Shown here in pieces: positions 24,822 through 36,939 of a stretch of DNA of 64,000 nt. A model generated the notes under the pieces. It was not told where the DNA came from. It did not search any database and saw only the letters and a program-made list of their open reading frames with translations. The first letter of the stretch is position 1, and every line of letters begins with the position of its first letter. Source of the stretch: Cryptomeria japonica. Taxonomy: Eukaryota; Streptophyta; Pinopsida; Cupressales; Cupressaceae. Made by a program: the position numbers and the translations under genes. The DNA is taken from the NCBI RefSeq assembly GCF_030272615.1, contig NC_081414.1, forward strand, positions 305,242,664 to 305,306,663. Reading direction: 5' to 3'.

Positions 24822-25020
24822 CTGAAATAGAAGGAGTCAATGTTCTATCTCCAATTACCATACATGTGCCTATCATGACAAGTATGAGAAGAGTCCTCTG
24901 AGATATAACTCTTGTCTCAAGCAATTTCTTTGTTTTGGAGTTGAAATTGCTCCCATGATTTTTACTTAAGTATTGAAGACAATTGAATTGGCTGCCAGCC
25001 TTTTGGCCAACACTAACATA
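24822..25020 (-). CDS. Exon of a HAK/KUP/KT potassium transporter
   Basis: Read on the minus strand, TTTGTTTTTACAG precedes the first base (25020) and the exon ends TTTCAG at 24822, followed by GTATAT. Both splice sites are therefore canonical. The 199-base exon is open throughout. Its end encodes LVMIGTCMVIGDRTLTPSIS, matching the family signature GT(C/S)MVIGDGVLTP(A/S)IS of plant K+/H+ symporters. The preceding residues fit the cytosolic loop before this membrane segment. The break within the Ser codon after TPSI is where I expect an intron in this family. Two family residues differ: the Gly-Val of GDGVLTP is Arg-Thr, the Arg being a one-base GGA-to-AGA change. No other exon of the gene was found within several kilobases, so it is either part of a gene with very long introns or a pseudogene fragment. 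Confidence 0.8.
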
Positions 25021-26461
25021 CTGTAAAAACAAAGAATAAAGTGCAAATGTGCCCCCTGAAATTAATAGAATTACGCAGCTAAGATAAATTGATACTTAAT
25101 TGAGAAGATCAGATAAAGTAATGAATAAATAAGCCCTGCATGAGTATCATATTAGGCACAAGTAAGCTCATATTAACTAGATTCTTGTAAAGTCAATATT
25201 CTTATTGATTAAAATTTGAAACTTTTCTTTTTTCTTGGGCTCAAGTGTAGCTATCATTATCATCTTGAAGGATTTCACTTGTCTTAAAGCTGATGTTTAT
25301 TGAATGTACTTGTTAATGCTGAACAAAAATCCCCTTGGTTCTTTGTTTATAAAAATCATCAGTTTTGAGGTTTTCTATTTCAATCATTTGTCTTGGGTGA
25401 TTTAATTCATTTTGATGATTTCCCATAATCCATGTTATAATATTTACAAATTTAAATTCTATGATAGGCAATGACAAGTTTAATATTTTGGGTCTTTAGA
25501 TTTATAAACTAAAATGGTGAGGTTCCAGTGTGAGCACTGCCAAGAGAATCTTAAGAAGTCTAGACTATAGACCCATTTTAGAATATGCTCAGCGTACTAG
25601 GTGTGGTGGATATGTTTCTTTTAGATTAGACATTTACTTGAGAACATGGTAGCAAAAATCCTTCTCTAGGATAAATCAGCAGACCTAAAGATGAGGATTT
25701 TTTTCAATTAATCCAGTTAGGGTTAGGGAAAAAATCAAGGAAAAAGTATGTCTAATCAAATTCATAAACAAACTCATGATTTAGATTTTGTTGTTTTTGG
25801 CTACCTAATCAATGCTGATTAATCATGACTCATAAATGATTTCTGCTACTATGCTCGAAAGCCAAAATCAATCACTGTAATGCTAAGCCAGGATTTTAAT
25901 GATGTCGTCTGATTTATCGATCGATATATATGACTAGTAAATATGGTTCATAATTCATATTAACAGAACATGAACATTAACGTCATATTGATTGGATATA
26001 ATTAGTTTTTTCTTAAAAATGGTGGTACGGACATCATAATGGCTATTTGTACAAAATCAAAATTTTCGGATAACAATTTACTATAAACAATTTGCAGTTT
26101 TTTTAGAAGAATGGAAGAAAAACTGACATGCTTCTCTCATACATGACATTCTTGTGTAGGCATTAGAGAATATAATATTTTGAATCCCATGGAAAGTGTT
26201 TGGAGTGGTGCTACTATAAGGGTTAGCAAATTATTTAAATCAAATTTATTTTTAAGCTAATTCTTTCGATCATTTTTTGTATTTAAGCTTGAAAGGCCAG
26301 AATCTGGTGGCTCTCAAAAACCTTCTGGCCTTCAAATTTTCAAAACCCTAAAAAAATTGAAAAACATCAATAAATATACAAAACAATACCTAGAGAACAT
26401 TCGACGAGGTCGCCCTTTCGAATCCCTGACATGGATAGTTATAATAAAAAATGTGGACTAG
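25021..26461. other. Unassigned DNA upstream of the transporter exon
   Basis: If the potassium-transporter gene is intact, its first exons would lie here or further right on the minus strand. I could not find them by eye. Confidence 0.35.
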
Positions 26462-26702
26462 AGAAATTGCACAAACTGTTATCTCTCTAATAGTAGTTGG
26501 AGAAACGCCATCACCATCCTTGGACTACTTGAACGTTTTTATGGCAATGCAGATGCCCTTGTTGCTCTGCAATTTACTCTATGCAAGAAAAATAAGGTCA
26601 TATGTGCCCTCCCCAATTCTGCACATCATTGATAATGCCTCGGATTAAGTAAACCAAAGAATGGGAATCCTTATCGCTTGGAGATTTCATGCTTTCAATT
26701 CC
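26462..26702 (+). pseudogene. Exon-like stretch with two internal stops, unrecognised
   Basis: In one frame 26462-26635 is open and protein-like (for example ITILGLLERFYGNADALVAL). Two adjacent stops follow, then the same frame stays open to a splice-donor-like AAGGTAAAT at about 26701. The continuity of composition across the stops suggests a broken exon. I do not recognise the family. Confidence 0.3.
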
Positions 26703-27611
26703 AAGGTAAATAGACTTATTCATGTTGGCCCCACTCTGATTTCATTCGAAGACCATCACTTCGCTCACAAGTTATGTGATTGAAAAAGTGATTTGCATTG
26801 ATGTACTAAGAAGAATGGAAGCGATCCTAAGTCTTGTCTTGCTTAAATTACAAGTGTTTGGTAAGTAGCAACGTGGAAGATGGGGAGGTTTTACGTTTCC
26901 AACACCTGACTGCAAGCAGTGTCTGTCCCTGCAATGCACTGAGAACTGCCCCTGCTAATCCTGCATAGCTCAGAGCAATGTCTTGACGGAGGTGCCTTCT
27001 CTTGTGTTGGAAACATAAATCGTAACTAACATCCTTGCAAATGAAAACAATAGCAAATGACAGTGTGCCAAAAAAGTTTAAATTAATATTTGTCTTAAGA
27101 AATATGCAACTTCACCGGGTAAAGTAGTATATGGAAATTTAAACATGATAATTGCTGAAATTTGATTGGTTGCTTGTGTGAAGTTTAATCACTATTTAAA
27201 CCAAGAAAATTTAGAATTCTGATCGGTTGAACCCTTAAATTTTAATTGGTGATTAAGTGTTGCCTCCAAATTTCTTCCTCTTGCCTTGAAATGGCTACGT
27301 TCCTGCACAAACCCAAAAATGAGCAAATAATTTTGGTCTTGAAATATCTGCAATCCTGCAGAGCTCTGAGCAGTGTGTTGAGAGAAGTGTGTTCTCTTGC
27401 ATTGGGTTTGAGGTGCCTCCGCATCCACCAAGGAGAACTTGCCAACGCTCCTATTTTTCAGGCAGCCATTAAAATCCGATCACATTTATGTAGCAACCAT
27501 ATAATTAAACTATAGCAAAGGAAAAATCAGACGATGCTATTGGTTGTTCAATACATGCTTAATCACTGTATAATGCCAACCCTCCACAATAGTTCCATGC
27601 GGAGTAGGAAC
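26703..27611. other. Unassigned DNA with a diverged internal duplication
   Basis: A block at about 26946-27019 (CCTGCATAGCTCAGAGCA...CTTCTCTTGTGTTGG) recurs in diverged form at about 27346-27406 (CCTGCAGAGCTCTGAGCA...GTTCTCTTGCATTGG). Each copy lies in a short open frame but no family is recognisable. Confidence 0.45.
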
Positions 27612-28103
27612 TAATAATAAGACTGTGCATATTCATGATAAAGCCAAATTAGTATAGAAATGGAAATATGGAGAAATCTGCTGAGAAGAGTGTAATGAAG
27701 AATGATGGATGAAAAAAAAAGAAAATTTAGTTTGGACAAAGAAGGAAGTAGATAATGGAAGTGAGCCTGGTATACTAGAATTCGGTGCAGGCACACCTTC
27801 CTTGAATATCTGAGCATATTGCTTTGGCTTAGGGGTAGTTCATGAAGAAATCTTTTTTGTTCCTCCCTATTTGAGTGGATCATGTCATCGATCCAACATG
27901 ACTATGGTAAAGAGTCTATCCGGTCATCAGAGGTTTGTGCTGACATCATCGATAAGACACTTTTTGGCATCAAAACTCTTAAGGCAATTTTTGGCAAGAT
28001 AAGTATCAATGTTTGAAGTCATTTTTCTTTATCATGCTATTAGTGTTTGAAAGTATTGTGAATAGTAGAAGAGCAACAAAGCAAGAGAGAAAAGAAAGTA
28101 ATC
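27612..28103. other. Unassigned DNA left of element D
   Basis: The 5' LTR and primer binding site expected for element D are not visible here, so D is 5'-truncated or rearranged. Confidence 0.4.
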
Positions 28104-29762
28104 ATGGAAGGCAAAATGGTCGTCAGAGAATCAAGCAATGCAAAATTTCAAGTTGTGGAAAAGGTATTTTTGGATGAATTTGACCTAGAGAAGATTAGAA
28201 ATGTAGAAAAGAGTATGAGTGATACAGAGTTGTAGAAAATCAAGGAGTTAGAGCATAAAGGATTGAATCCATGGACAAAATTTCCTTGGTTTGATGATTA
28301 AGAAGTAATCAGAGTGATCCTTAGTCATGTGCAGAATAGCAACATCATTTTGGATAAACCCTATCCAATCACAGAGGAGATTATCTCAGTTATTACTGAT
28401 TTGTGCAATAGTGGAGCCGTTCCGGTTAAGAAATCAATAAGGAATAAAGAGGTAAAAACCCTAACCAGTGTAACAAGCGATCAACAAGCATTAATAATTG
28501 ACAAAATCATCCACCCTATTGTAAGGCTTGTTGCATACAACATTTCATACAAAATCTATTTTAGAAATAGGGAAGCTGCAACCTCAACTATTGTAGTTTA
28601 CTTGGCACATATGCTTGTTATGGAAGATAGAACGTTAACTTGTGTGAATTGTTAAGGGAATTGTTGTTAGAAAAAATTAAGATGACAAAAGAGTAGAATT
28701 ACCCCTTTCGATTTGGATCATTGCTTATTTTCTTAGCTATGTACTATCTGGGATCACTTGTGGCTAAAGAAAATGTGATATGGGAGTCTAATTGTCTAGT
28801 TTCGAGGCAAATCTTTAGATATTTTAATGGTTTAGATAAGAAAAAGGAGGCATGCAATAGTTATTTCAAATATTTCTTGGATATGTGGAGTGTCGGTCTG
28901 GTGTCCCCTGCTATTGGTTTTGCTAAAGGAAGTTCTTCCTTCGGTAAGAGGAAAAGAATAGAGTTTGTGTCTATGAGTGTCCCAGAATCTAAGAAGAGCA
29001 AGAAGGATAAGAATTTGACGATGACTCCAATTTGTTGGAGATTGTTGGTAGTGCTGATGGAATCAAGAAAATTGGTAAGATGTGGCTAACTTCTGTTGAG
29101 TTGGATAGAATTAAAAATGTTCTGATGAATCATCTGGTCTGGAACAATGTCAAAATTGAGGAGGTTGGTAATATGCTTTTGGAGTCCTTGTGTGAAATTA
29201 TTAAGGAGAAATTTTCTGAGAAATTTGTTGATACTGAGGTTTCATAAGAGAAAGGTGTTGATGTGTAGAGTTTATTGAAGGATTGTAATGATGCAAAAAG
29301 AGCCCTATCTATGTGCATTAATGAGATGATAAACTATATATGCAGTGCTAGCAGAATCTACAAGTATTGCCTTTCATGGCTGGCAGCTATAGTGAAGCAC
29401 AAAGCTAAGATTGATGCTTTTGAGAATGAACTAAGTTCACTGGGTAAATCGTTTGATTTTCTGAGTGACAAGGACAAAGAGCAGAGGTAAAAGATAAATT
29501 CTCTTCAAGATGAACTACTATTTTTGCATAGACATAGAATATTTTGTGAGTTTTTTTTGGAAACTAAAGGAAATTGTTGAGGTAAAATTGCAGCATTTTT
29601 CAGCATTGCTTGATAGTGCAGTTGAATATGAGCAGAATCCATCTACTCCGAATAACTTTTCCCATGCTATTTATTTGTTGGTAGAGTGCAAGAGTTTTTC
29701 AGTTAGCATTAAACTGTTTATTCATTCTTCGAAAGTCCTCCTTCCAAAACTGAAAGAGTAGT
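28104..29762 (+). pseudogene. Decayed gag-like ORF of element D
   Basis: From ATG at 28104 a protein-like frame runs through TAG (near 28233) and TAA (near 28302) where Gln fits. It is then open at 28314-28655 and continues in other frames at 28721-29089, 29032-29490 and 29510-29761. The N-terminal part holds a conserved-looking PITEEIISVITDLCNSGAVP, with a helical region after it. The C-terminal part (29275-29760) is helical, with a coiled-coil-like stretch and a LLVECKSFS region. There is no zinc knuckle or pol domain. It lies about 250 bases before a polypurine tract and LTR in the same orientation, so it is internal to an LTR element. The family is not one I can name; a gag-only non-autonomous element is the simplest reading. 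Confidence 0.5.
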
Positions 29763-30009
29763 ACAAGCTAATCTTTTCGAAGAAGAGAAGTTGAGAGTTC
29801 ATTCAGGTTGGCATGCAATTTTGACATTTCATTTTATAGTTGAAAGCATTCATTTTATTTCTTTCTTTTGTTTTTCATCAAAGACATCCTTTGTCCTTGA
29901 TGTCAAAGAGGGAGAAATATTATTGGAGAAAGGTTTTGGAGTAAGGAGATATATGAGTTAGGGGGAGTTCTATGCATATATGTTTTTGAGATGTTTTGCC
30001 ATCAATGAC

Positions 30010-30020
30010 AAAGGGGGAGA
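30010..30020 (+). other. Polypurine tract of element D
   Basis: AAAGGGGGAGA is followed by T and then TGTTAG, the LTR start at 30022. The surrounding ATCAATGACAAAGGGGGAG matches the polypurine contexts of copia elements A and B. Confidence 0.75.
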
Positions 30021-30021
30021 T

Positions 30022-30095
30022 TGTTAGACTTGTGTGAATATTGTCACTATTGTCATTGATGTCAAACTAGTTATTTGGTTTGGTTCGGATAGTAC
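30022..30095 (+). repeat. Element D 3' LTR, left part
   Basis: Starts TGTTAGACTTG directly after the polypurine tract and is cut after AGTAC by element A. The sequence resumes at 36940. Confidence 0.75.
30091..30095 (+). repeat. Target-site duplication AGTAC of element A (left)
   Basis: Exact match to 36940-36944 on the other side of the element. Confidence 0.9.
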
Positions 30096-31562
30096 TGTTA
30101 TTTGTGAAGAACCGGTTATTACAAAGAGGGGGTGGTGAATCAATAATAATAATAAACTTTAAAACTTTAACAGCCACCAAAAACTTTTTTCAAAACAACT
30201 CATAAACAATGCCGGTAATAATTTAAATCATACTGTTGATCAAATTTATCAAACCGTTCTTCTAAGTGTTCATCAACATGCATGTAATAGAAAGATATCA
30301 AATTCAACACATAAGAAACCAATCAACACATGAACACTAGGATTTTCACGTAGAAACCCAAATGGGAAAAACCATGGTGGTAATTGGTACCCACAATATT
30401 TTTGCACTCTTTCAGAATGTGCCCTGTTGGGAGCTTACAATTATGCCTGGTTAGGAGTAGACCTTGTTAGGAGTCCCTTGGTTAAGGGATTTACCTTAGC
30501 CCTGTTAGGAGCTTTACTCTGTTAGGATTAACCTTGTGAAAGGATTTAGAACCCAAGATAATGAGTCACTCGGTGAAGAGATTTATATAATTAAGCTTGT
30601 TAGGACCTATCAGGTTAAGGGATTTTGAGTCTACTGCAACTATTAGGGAACAACAGATGTATGATCTGAAAATAAAACTCTCTACTTGCTTGTATAAATC
30701 CTTTCATTCTCCTATATTCTTATCTCTTGTAGACACACACACTGGTTCGACCACACACTTTTCCTTTGATCACCGACACAATAAATCATCACAGACTTAC
30801 CCTAAATAGATTTTACAACTTAGTCAGTTACAAAATCACCTCATACTGAGATTTACATCATAGATCATCACAAATATTTATAAATCATTACAGATCATCA
30901 TATGGATTATTAGAATCAATTACAAAATCAATTACAGCCATTGAAAGATCACCACACATCGATCTGATACACTTTCAAACCCTTAGCTCATTCTACTAAG
31001 CACTTCACTCATTCCCAAGAAATTCTCTCTTTGATTGCGCCAAAATAGAATTTAAACACTTCACACGGATTCAACCACATCATGTAATACACTGCCGAAC
31101 TCAAAATCATTACCGGTTATAAGATTTGAATATTGGTTCTTAAACCCTACTAAAACCCTACAGAAAACACATCAGTCAATCACAAACATGATTTTCGGTA
31201 GCCAAAACATGATGCAGTTCTCGTCATAACCTCAGTACAATGTTACAAACACATATTCCAAACCGCAACACCAAATTCCTCCTCTAGATCCAATTACTTA
31301 AGCATAACACAATTTCACATTTACTGGTTAAAGTCCTATTTGCGAGTTAACTGTCAAATCCATTTTATAGCTTTTTGGTCAATCATAGATGACTTAGATA
31401 ACACGATAGAACAATGTAACCATAGTTGCCATCAATGACAACACAAACTGATCATCAAGTCATCAAACAACATCTCAACTATATCAACACCAATAGTCCT
31501 TATACCGGTTCATCAATATCATCGACAATTATTACATTATCAGTTATGCCAATATGCCAACA
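30096..31562 (-). repeat. Element A 3' LTR
   Basis: Plus-strand ends are TGTTATTTGTG and ATGCCAACA. It holds GTTAGGAG and GGTTAAGGGAT motif repeats (30420-30610) and the AAACCCAAATGGGAAAAACC module (30354-30373). Confidence 0.9.
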
Positions 31563-31578
31563 TTCTCCCCCTTTGGCA
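31563..31578 (-). other. Polypurine tract of element A
   Basis: The minus strand reads TGCCAAAGGGGGAGAA directly before the LTR start TGTTGGCATATTG. Confidence 0.85.
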
Positions 31579-31895
31579 TTGATGGCAACACAGAAAAACC
31601 AAATCATGCTGAACTGAACTAATCTATTGTATACTTTCTCTTCTTTCTCAACATATCCTTTGTATTTCTTCTACTGGTTATCTAGTTCTTCTGCTCATGG
31701 ATGATCTTGAACTAATTCTTCTCCCCCTTTGAAAACAATGCCAAAGGTGCAAATACCTCTGCTATCTTCATGTCTGTTGCTGCCATCTCTATTTATCTCA
31801 TCATAGCTACTCCCCCTGAGGAGTAGCCCACTTCACTTCAATCCAAAGCTGAAAGAGATTCAATGAATTCACTGGATTGATGCATCACCAACATC

Positions 31896-33716
31896 TTAGT
31901 TGATCTTGTGTAGGGGTACAACCCCTAATCTACCTTTGAGATATTCAAAGGTTGTCTTATATAAAGGTTTAGTGAATATATCTGCTAACTGCTCTTTGCT
32001 AGACACATACTCCATTCTTCCTTTCTTCTCTTGTACTCTTTCCCTCAGAAAGTGATACTTCAACTCAATGCGCTTTGTTCTTGCATGTAGTACATGATTT
32101 TTTGAAATATTAATAGCACTAGTGTTATCACAATGAATAGTCACTGGTTGATACATGTCTTCCTTAAAACCTTCCAAAATATGTCTCATCCATATAGCTT
32201 GAGTACAATTCATTGATGCTGCCACATATTCTGCTTTAGCAGTAGATTGTGAAATACACGATTGTTTCTTGCTTATCCAGGACACCAATCTTTCTGCTAA
32301 AAAGAAATCTCCATCGATTGTGCTTTTCCGGTCATCAACATTTCCAGTCGAGTCTACATCTATGAAAACTTTTAAAGAAAAATTATCATTGTAAGGATAC
32401 CACAAACCGTAATCAACTGTTCCTTTCAAATACCTGAATATCCTTTTTACCGCTACCATGCGTGTCTCCCTAGGATCTTTCTAAAATCTTGCAACCAATC
32501 CAACAACATGTGCAATTTCTGGTCTACTATGAACAACGTAATACAAATTTACAATCATAGACCTATATTCTTTCTCATCCACATATAGTGAATCATCTTG
32601 TTTTGATAATTTACAACCTGTCACCATCAGAGTACCAACCGGTTTACAATCTTCCATGCCAAAAAATTTCAAGACTTCTTTTACATACTTAGTCTGATAG
32701 ATAAATATTCCATTCTCTAGTTGTTGAATATATAAACCAATAAAGAATTTTATCTCACCGATAAGAGACATCTCAAATTATTTCTTCATTTCATCTGCAA
32801 AAGACATGCACATGTCATCATTTCCACCAAATATTATATCATCATAAAAAACTTCAGCAAGTAACATTTTGTCTCCATTAGTCTTCAAATATATGTTACT
32901 GTCTTCACTGGTTTTCCGGAATCCTATCTTGATCAGATGTGCATGCAATCTTTCAAACCACGAGCTGGGAGCTTGCTTAAATCCATATAGTGCCTTGTGT
33001 AGTTTGCAAACTATATTTTCATCTTCACTCAATGCAAAACTATCTGGTTGTTCTATATATACTTCTTCTTCCAAGATACCATTCAAAAAAGATGTTTTAA
33101 CGTCCATCTGATATACCTTAAATCCTTTAAAAGCGACAAAGGAAAGCAACATTCTAACACCTTCAAGTCTTGCCACCGGTGCAAAGGTTTCACTATAGTC
33201 TTCACCTTCTTCTTGTGCATACCCTTTGCAAGCCAACCTCGCCTTATTTCTAACAACTCCACCATTCTTATTAAGTTTGTTTCTGAATGCCCATTTTGTC
33301 CCAATAACATGTTTGTCTTTCGGTCTAGGAACAAGAGACCATGCATTGTTCTTCTCAATCTGGTCAAGTTATTCATTCATTGCATTCAACCAGTCTTCAT
33401 ATTTCAAATCTTCTCTAACAGTATTCAGCTCAATAGTTCAAATCAAACAAGCACTTTCTCTGAGCTTTCTTCTCATTTGAACTCCAAAATTTTTATCTCT
33501 TATTATCAGATCAACAAAGTGATTTAACTTCACATATCTAGGTATAACCAATTCTGGTATAGAAGTCTCTTCTTCTTCTTCATCATCATCGATCGATTGA
33601 GCATCATCATCTACACTGTTCTTCTCAACATCTTTCTGCACTTCTGGTTCAATAATCACAAGTTTCTGATCATCATCTGCTTCATTAGATCTGCTGGTAT
33701 CATCAAATTTGTTCAC
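31896..33716 (-). pseudogene. Element A pol remnant: RT and RNase H
   Basis: The order on the minus strand is: an acidic linker with IPRYVKLNHFVD (33540), the copia RT core with FAPVARLEG and [12 protein letters not shown] (about 33080-33190), the catalytic box, and RNase H ending ADIFTKPLYKTTFEYLKGRL. The catalytic box reads FYDD (32838-32849) where element B has FVDD and most copia elements Y/FVDD. In RNase H the usual DWAG reads DSTG. Breaks are a TAG at 32481-32483 at an expected Gln, a TAA near 32775 at an expected Glu, and frame changes near 33370. No integrase is present upstream. Confidence 0.85.
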
Positions 33717-34249
33717 AACTAGGGTTTCCAGTGAGAATGCTCTTCCACCGATTCACAAATCTCCACAATCCTCTATCAACTTTAATCAAAGTAGTAGTCA
33801 AAAGCTCTTCAATGTTTAAGATGTTCTCCAGATGTTCTCTCAACAATACTAAGTGAACAAATATGAAACTATCAAATAAATTTTATTTGCCTTTTATGAA
33901 ACTGGTTGAACATACTCTAATCACTCTTCAACTCTAAAACTTGATACTAGCACACATATCACATTCAGTTTACCGGTTTGATCACAAAATCACTTCATAA
34001 AAATATTATGCATCAAAGTATGCAGATTTAACTTACCACATACCATTCAGGGGGTCCAGAAATGGATCTGACAATATGTTCCCCCTAAGCCTCATACATA
34101 TCTTAGTTTTCCGGTGAAGGATTCTCCACACTAGGTGAATAATTGGAGTCCTCAGACGGTATCTCCTCACTTTTATTTTTCCAAATCTTGTTCATCTCAT
34201 TCTTGGTTTCCTCGACATCTACTTTCTTCTTTCCTTTCTGATCAACAAA
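33717..34249 (-). other. Deletion junction zone of element A
   Basis: Protease and integrase coding would be expected between gag and RT, about 2 kb in element B. Only about 530 bases are present and none of the integrase HHCC or DDE motifs can be read. Confidence 0.6.
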
Positions 34250-35392
34250 CTAATTAACCGGTTTGTTCACTTTAGCTCTACAAAACTTTGCAAGGTGTCT
34301 TGGTTTGTGACAATGGAAACATGCCATTCCAAATGCTCTCCAGGCTCCAACATTACCTCTACCAGTTCTTCTTTTGCAATTCATAGCTACATGTCCATAG
34401 TTATGACAAATAGTGCAAATCACATTCCATCTTTTCTCCATTTCATAAGGACTAGACTGGTTCACATAAGGTCTCTGCCAAGTAGGGTTTCTCCGGTCAT
34501 TGTATGATCTCTGCCATTCGCCATTAGACCTCTGACTCATGTAAGATATCTGATTGTTCACTCTAGAACTGCACTCAACAAATCTATGCCCATACTTGTT
34601 GCAATTGTAGCAATTACCATTAAAAGTACTAGGCTTATATCCATCATATGTATTAGGTCTATTACCATTAACAACACTCGATCTATTTCTACAAACATTA
34701 GCAGTATGACCTACCTTATGACAATTAAAGCATACTGGTTTGTAGGTTCTCTTACCGATGTTCTTCTTTTTCTTCTTTGGTGTAGATTTGGCTTCATGCA
34801 AGGTGTCCTTGGTACCTAATGGTTCTCCTTGTTCAAAGGTTGTGTATCTATGTTCTACCTTTGTAACTGAATTTGCTCATCAAGCATAACAGTGCTCTTG
34901 TTGTATTTAGCCAATATCTCATTAGAATCAACCAACTCCTTAGTAAGATCTTCATTTTTTTTTCATAAGATTCTCTTTAAGAGACATAGCCATGTCTAGA
35001 TCAGTTTTCACTTCCTCTTTTCCCTCTTTTTCCTCTTGAAGAGTTGCATGCAAGGTACTCATCTCCCGGTTTAGCTTAATAATCTCATGCTTCTTATCTC
35101 TTATTGTGTCTTCAGCTATTCTTTTGGCTTCCAACTCTTGACTCATCCTGATAGTAAGGGTTTCTGGTTCTCTCCTTAGATTTGCTTTATCATCATTCAT
35201 CTTTTCCACCTCATTCACTAAGGCATCAATTTTTTCTTTTTCAGATGAACTGTTTTCACTAATTTCATTCAGTTGTTCAGCTAGCTCTCTTCTTTTAGCC
35301 AATGAAGCTTTATACTTGACCCTTAACTCACCTAGGGCTTCTTTAGATTTTGCAAGCCTATTTGAAAGTTCCCTGTAACTCATATCCCCCAT
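34250..35392 (-). pseudogene. Element A gag remnant with four CCHC zinc knuckles
   Basis: The N-terminal part (34952-35392, 146 codons) is a long Glu/Lys/Leu heptad-like coiled coil. After a short gap with stops, 34250-34801 (184 codons) starts Lys-rich and carries four C-x2-C-x4-H-x4-C knuckles at residues 24-37, 64-77, 129-142 and 161-174 of that frame. Knuckles of this type bind nucleic acid during virion-like particle assembly. Most copia gags have one; four is unusual. The globular N-terminal gag domain seen in element B is missing, so the coiled coil starts about 60 bases from the primer binding site. Confidence 0.8.
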
Positions 35393-35449
35393 GTTATTCT
35401 CAAGGATATTTTCCTCAAGCAGCTAAGCTTCTGCACATAAAGGACCAAT

Positions 35450-35462
35450 GCTCTGATACAAA
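35450..35462 (-). other. Primer binding site of element A
   Basis: The minus strand reads TTTGTATCAGAGC, close to the tRNA-iMet-complementary TGGTATCAGAGC, directly beside the LTR. Confidence 0.75.
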
Positions 35463-35463
35463 T

Positions 35464-36939
35464 TATTATTTTTGAGGAAGCAATTATTACTAAGAGGGGG
35501 GTGAATCAATAATAATAGTAAAATTTAAAACTTTAACAACCACCAAAAACTTCTTTCAAAACAACTCATAAAACAATACTGGTAATAACTGAAATCATAT
35601 TGCTAATCAAATTTATCAAACTGTTCTTCTAAGTGTTCATCAACATGCATGCAATAGAAAGATATCAACTTCAGCACATAAGAAATTGATCAACACATGA
35701 ACACCAGGATTTTCACGTGGAAACCCAAATGGGAAAAACCACGATGGGAATCGGTAACCACAAGAGTTTTGCACTCTTTCAGAATGCAACCTGTTAGGAG
35801 CCTAGCTCGGTTAAGAGAGTACAATTATTCCCCATTAGGAGCAGACCCTGTTAGGAGTCCCCCTGTTAAGGGATTTGCCTCAGCCTTGTTAGGAGCTTTA
35901 CTTTGTTAGGAGTAACCTTGTGAAAGGATTTAGAATCCAAGCTAATGAGTCACCCGGTGAAGGGATTTATACAATCAGGCCTGTGAGGACCTAGCCGGTT
36001 AAGGGATTTTGAGTCTGCTACACAACAAATGTATGATCTAAAAATAACACTCTCTTCTTGCATGCACATATCCTTTCCTACTCCAATCTGCTTCTCTCTT
36101 GCAGACGCAGACACTGGTTCAGCCACACACTCTTCCTTTGATCACCGACATGGTAAATAATCATAGACTTACCCTAAATAGACTTTACAACTTAGTCGGT
36201 TACAAAACCGTAACCTTATACTGAGATTTACATCATAGATCATCATAGATCTTTATAAATCATTATAGATCATCATATGGTTCATTATAATCAATTACAC
36301 AGTCAATTATAGTTGTTGAATGATCATCACACATTGATTTGACACACTTTCAAACCGTTAGCTCATTCTACTAAGCACTTCACTCATTCCCAAGAAATTC
36401 ACTCTTTGATCACACCAAAACAACATTTAAACACTTCATGCAAACCATATCATCACCATCTTACAAACATAATGTAATACACCATTGAACTCAAAATCGT
36501 TACTGATTATAAATTTTGAATATTGGTTCTTAAACCCTACTAATACCGTACATAAAACACATTAGTCAATCATAAACATGACTTCTGGTAGCCAAAACAT
36601 GATGCGGTTCCAGTCATAACCTCATTAAAATGTTACAAACACATATTCCAAGCCATAACACCAAATTCCTCATCAATCTCTAGATTCAATTACTTAAGCA
36701 TAACACAGTTTCACATTTACCAGTTAACTATCAAATCCATTCCATAGATTTGCGGTCAATTATAGACGACTTAGATAACATGATAGAACAATGTAACCAT
36801 AGTTGCCATCAATGACAACACAAATTGATCATCAAGTCATCAAACAACCACTAAACTATATGAACACCAACAATCCTTATACCGGTTCATCAATATCATC
36901 AACAGTTATCACATTATCAGTTATGCCAATATGCCAACA
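35464..36939 (-). repeat. Element A 5' LTR
   Basis: Homologous to 30096-31562. The left end reads TATTATTTTTG where the partner has TGTTATTTGTG, so the terminal TG has decayed to TA. It contains CACGTG followed by AAACCCAAATGGGAAAAACC (35714-35740). Confidence 0.88.

Larger units (their letters stand above)
30096..36939 (-). mobile_element. Ty1/copia element A, complete ends, internally deleted
   Basis: The element has LTRs of 1,467 and 1,476 bp, a tRNA-Met-type primer binding site, a polypurine tract and an exact AGTAC target duplication. Read on the minus strand it encodes a gag remnant (coiled coil, then four zinc knuckles) and then reverse transcriptase and RNase H. The gag N-terminal domain, protease and integrase are absent: the DNA between the zinc knuckles and the RT linker (33717-34249) is too short and codes for neither. 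It is therefore non-autonomous. By eye the first 150 bases of the LTRs differ by roughly 15%, which makes it an old insertion. It sits inside the LTR of element D. Confidence 0.9.

Noticed and set aside
32869-33527. Plus-strand frames opposite the element A reverse transcriptase
   Set aside because: They are antisense shadows of the RT coding sequence.
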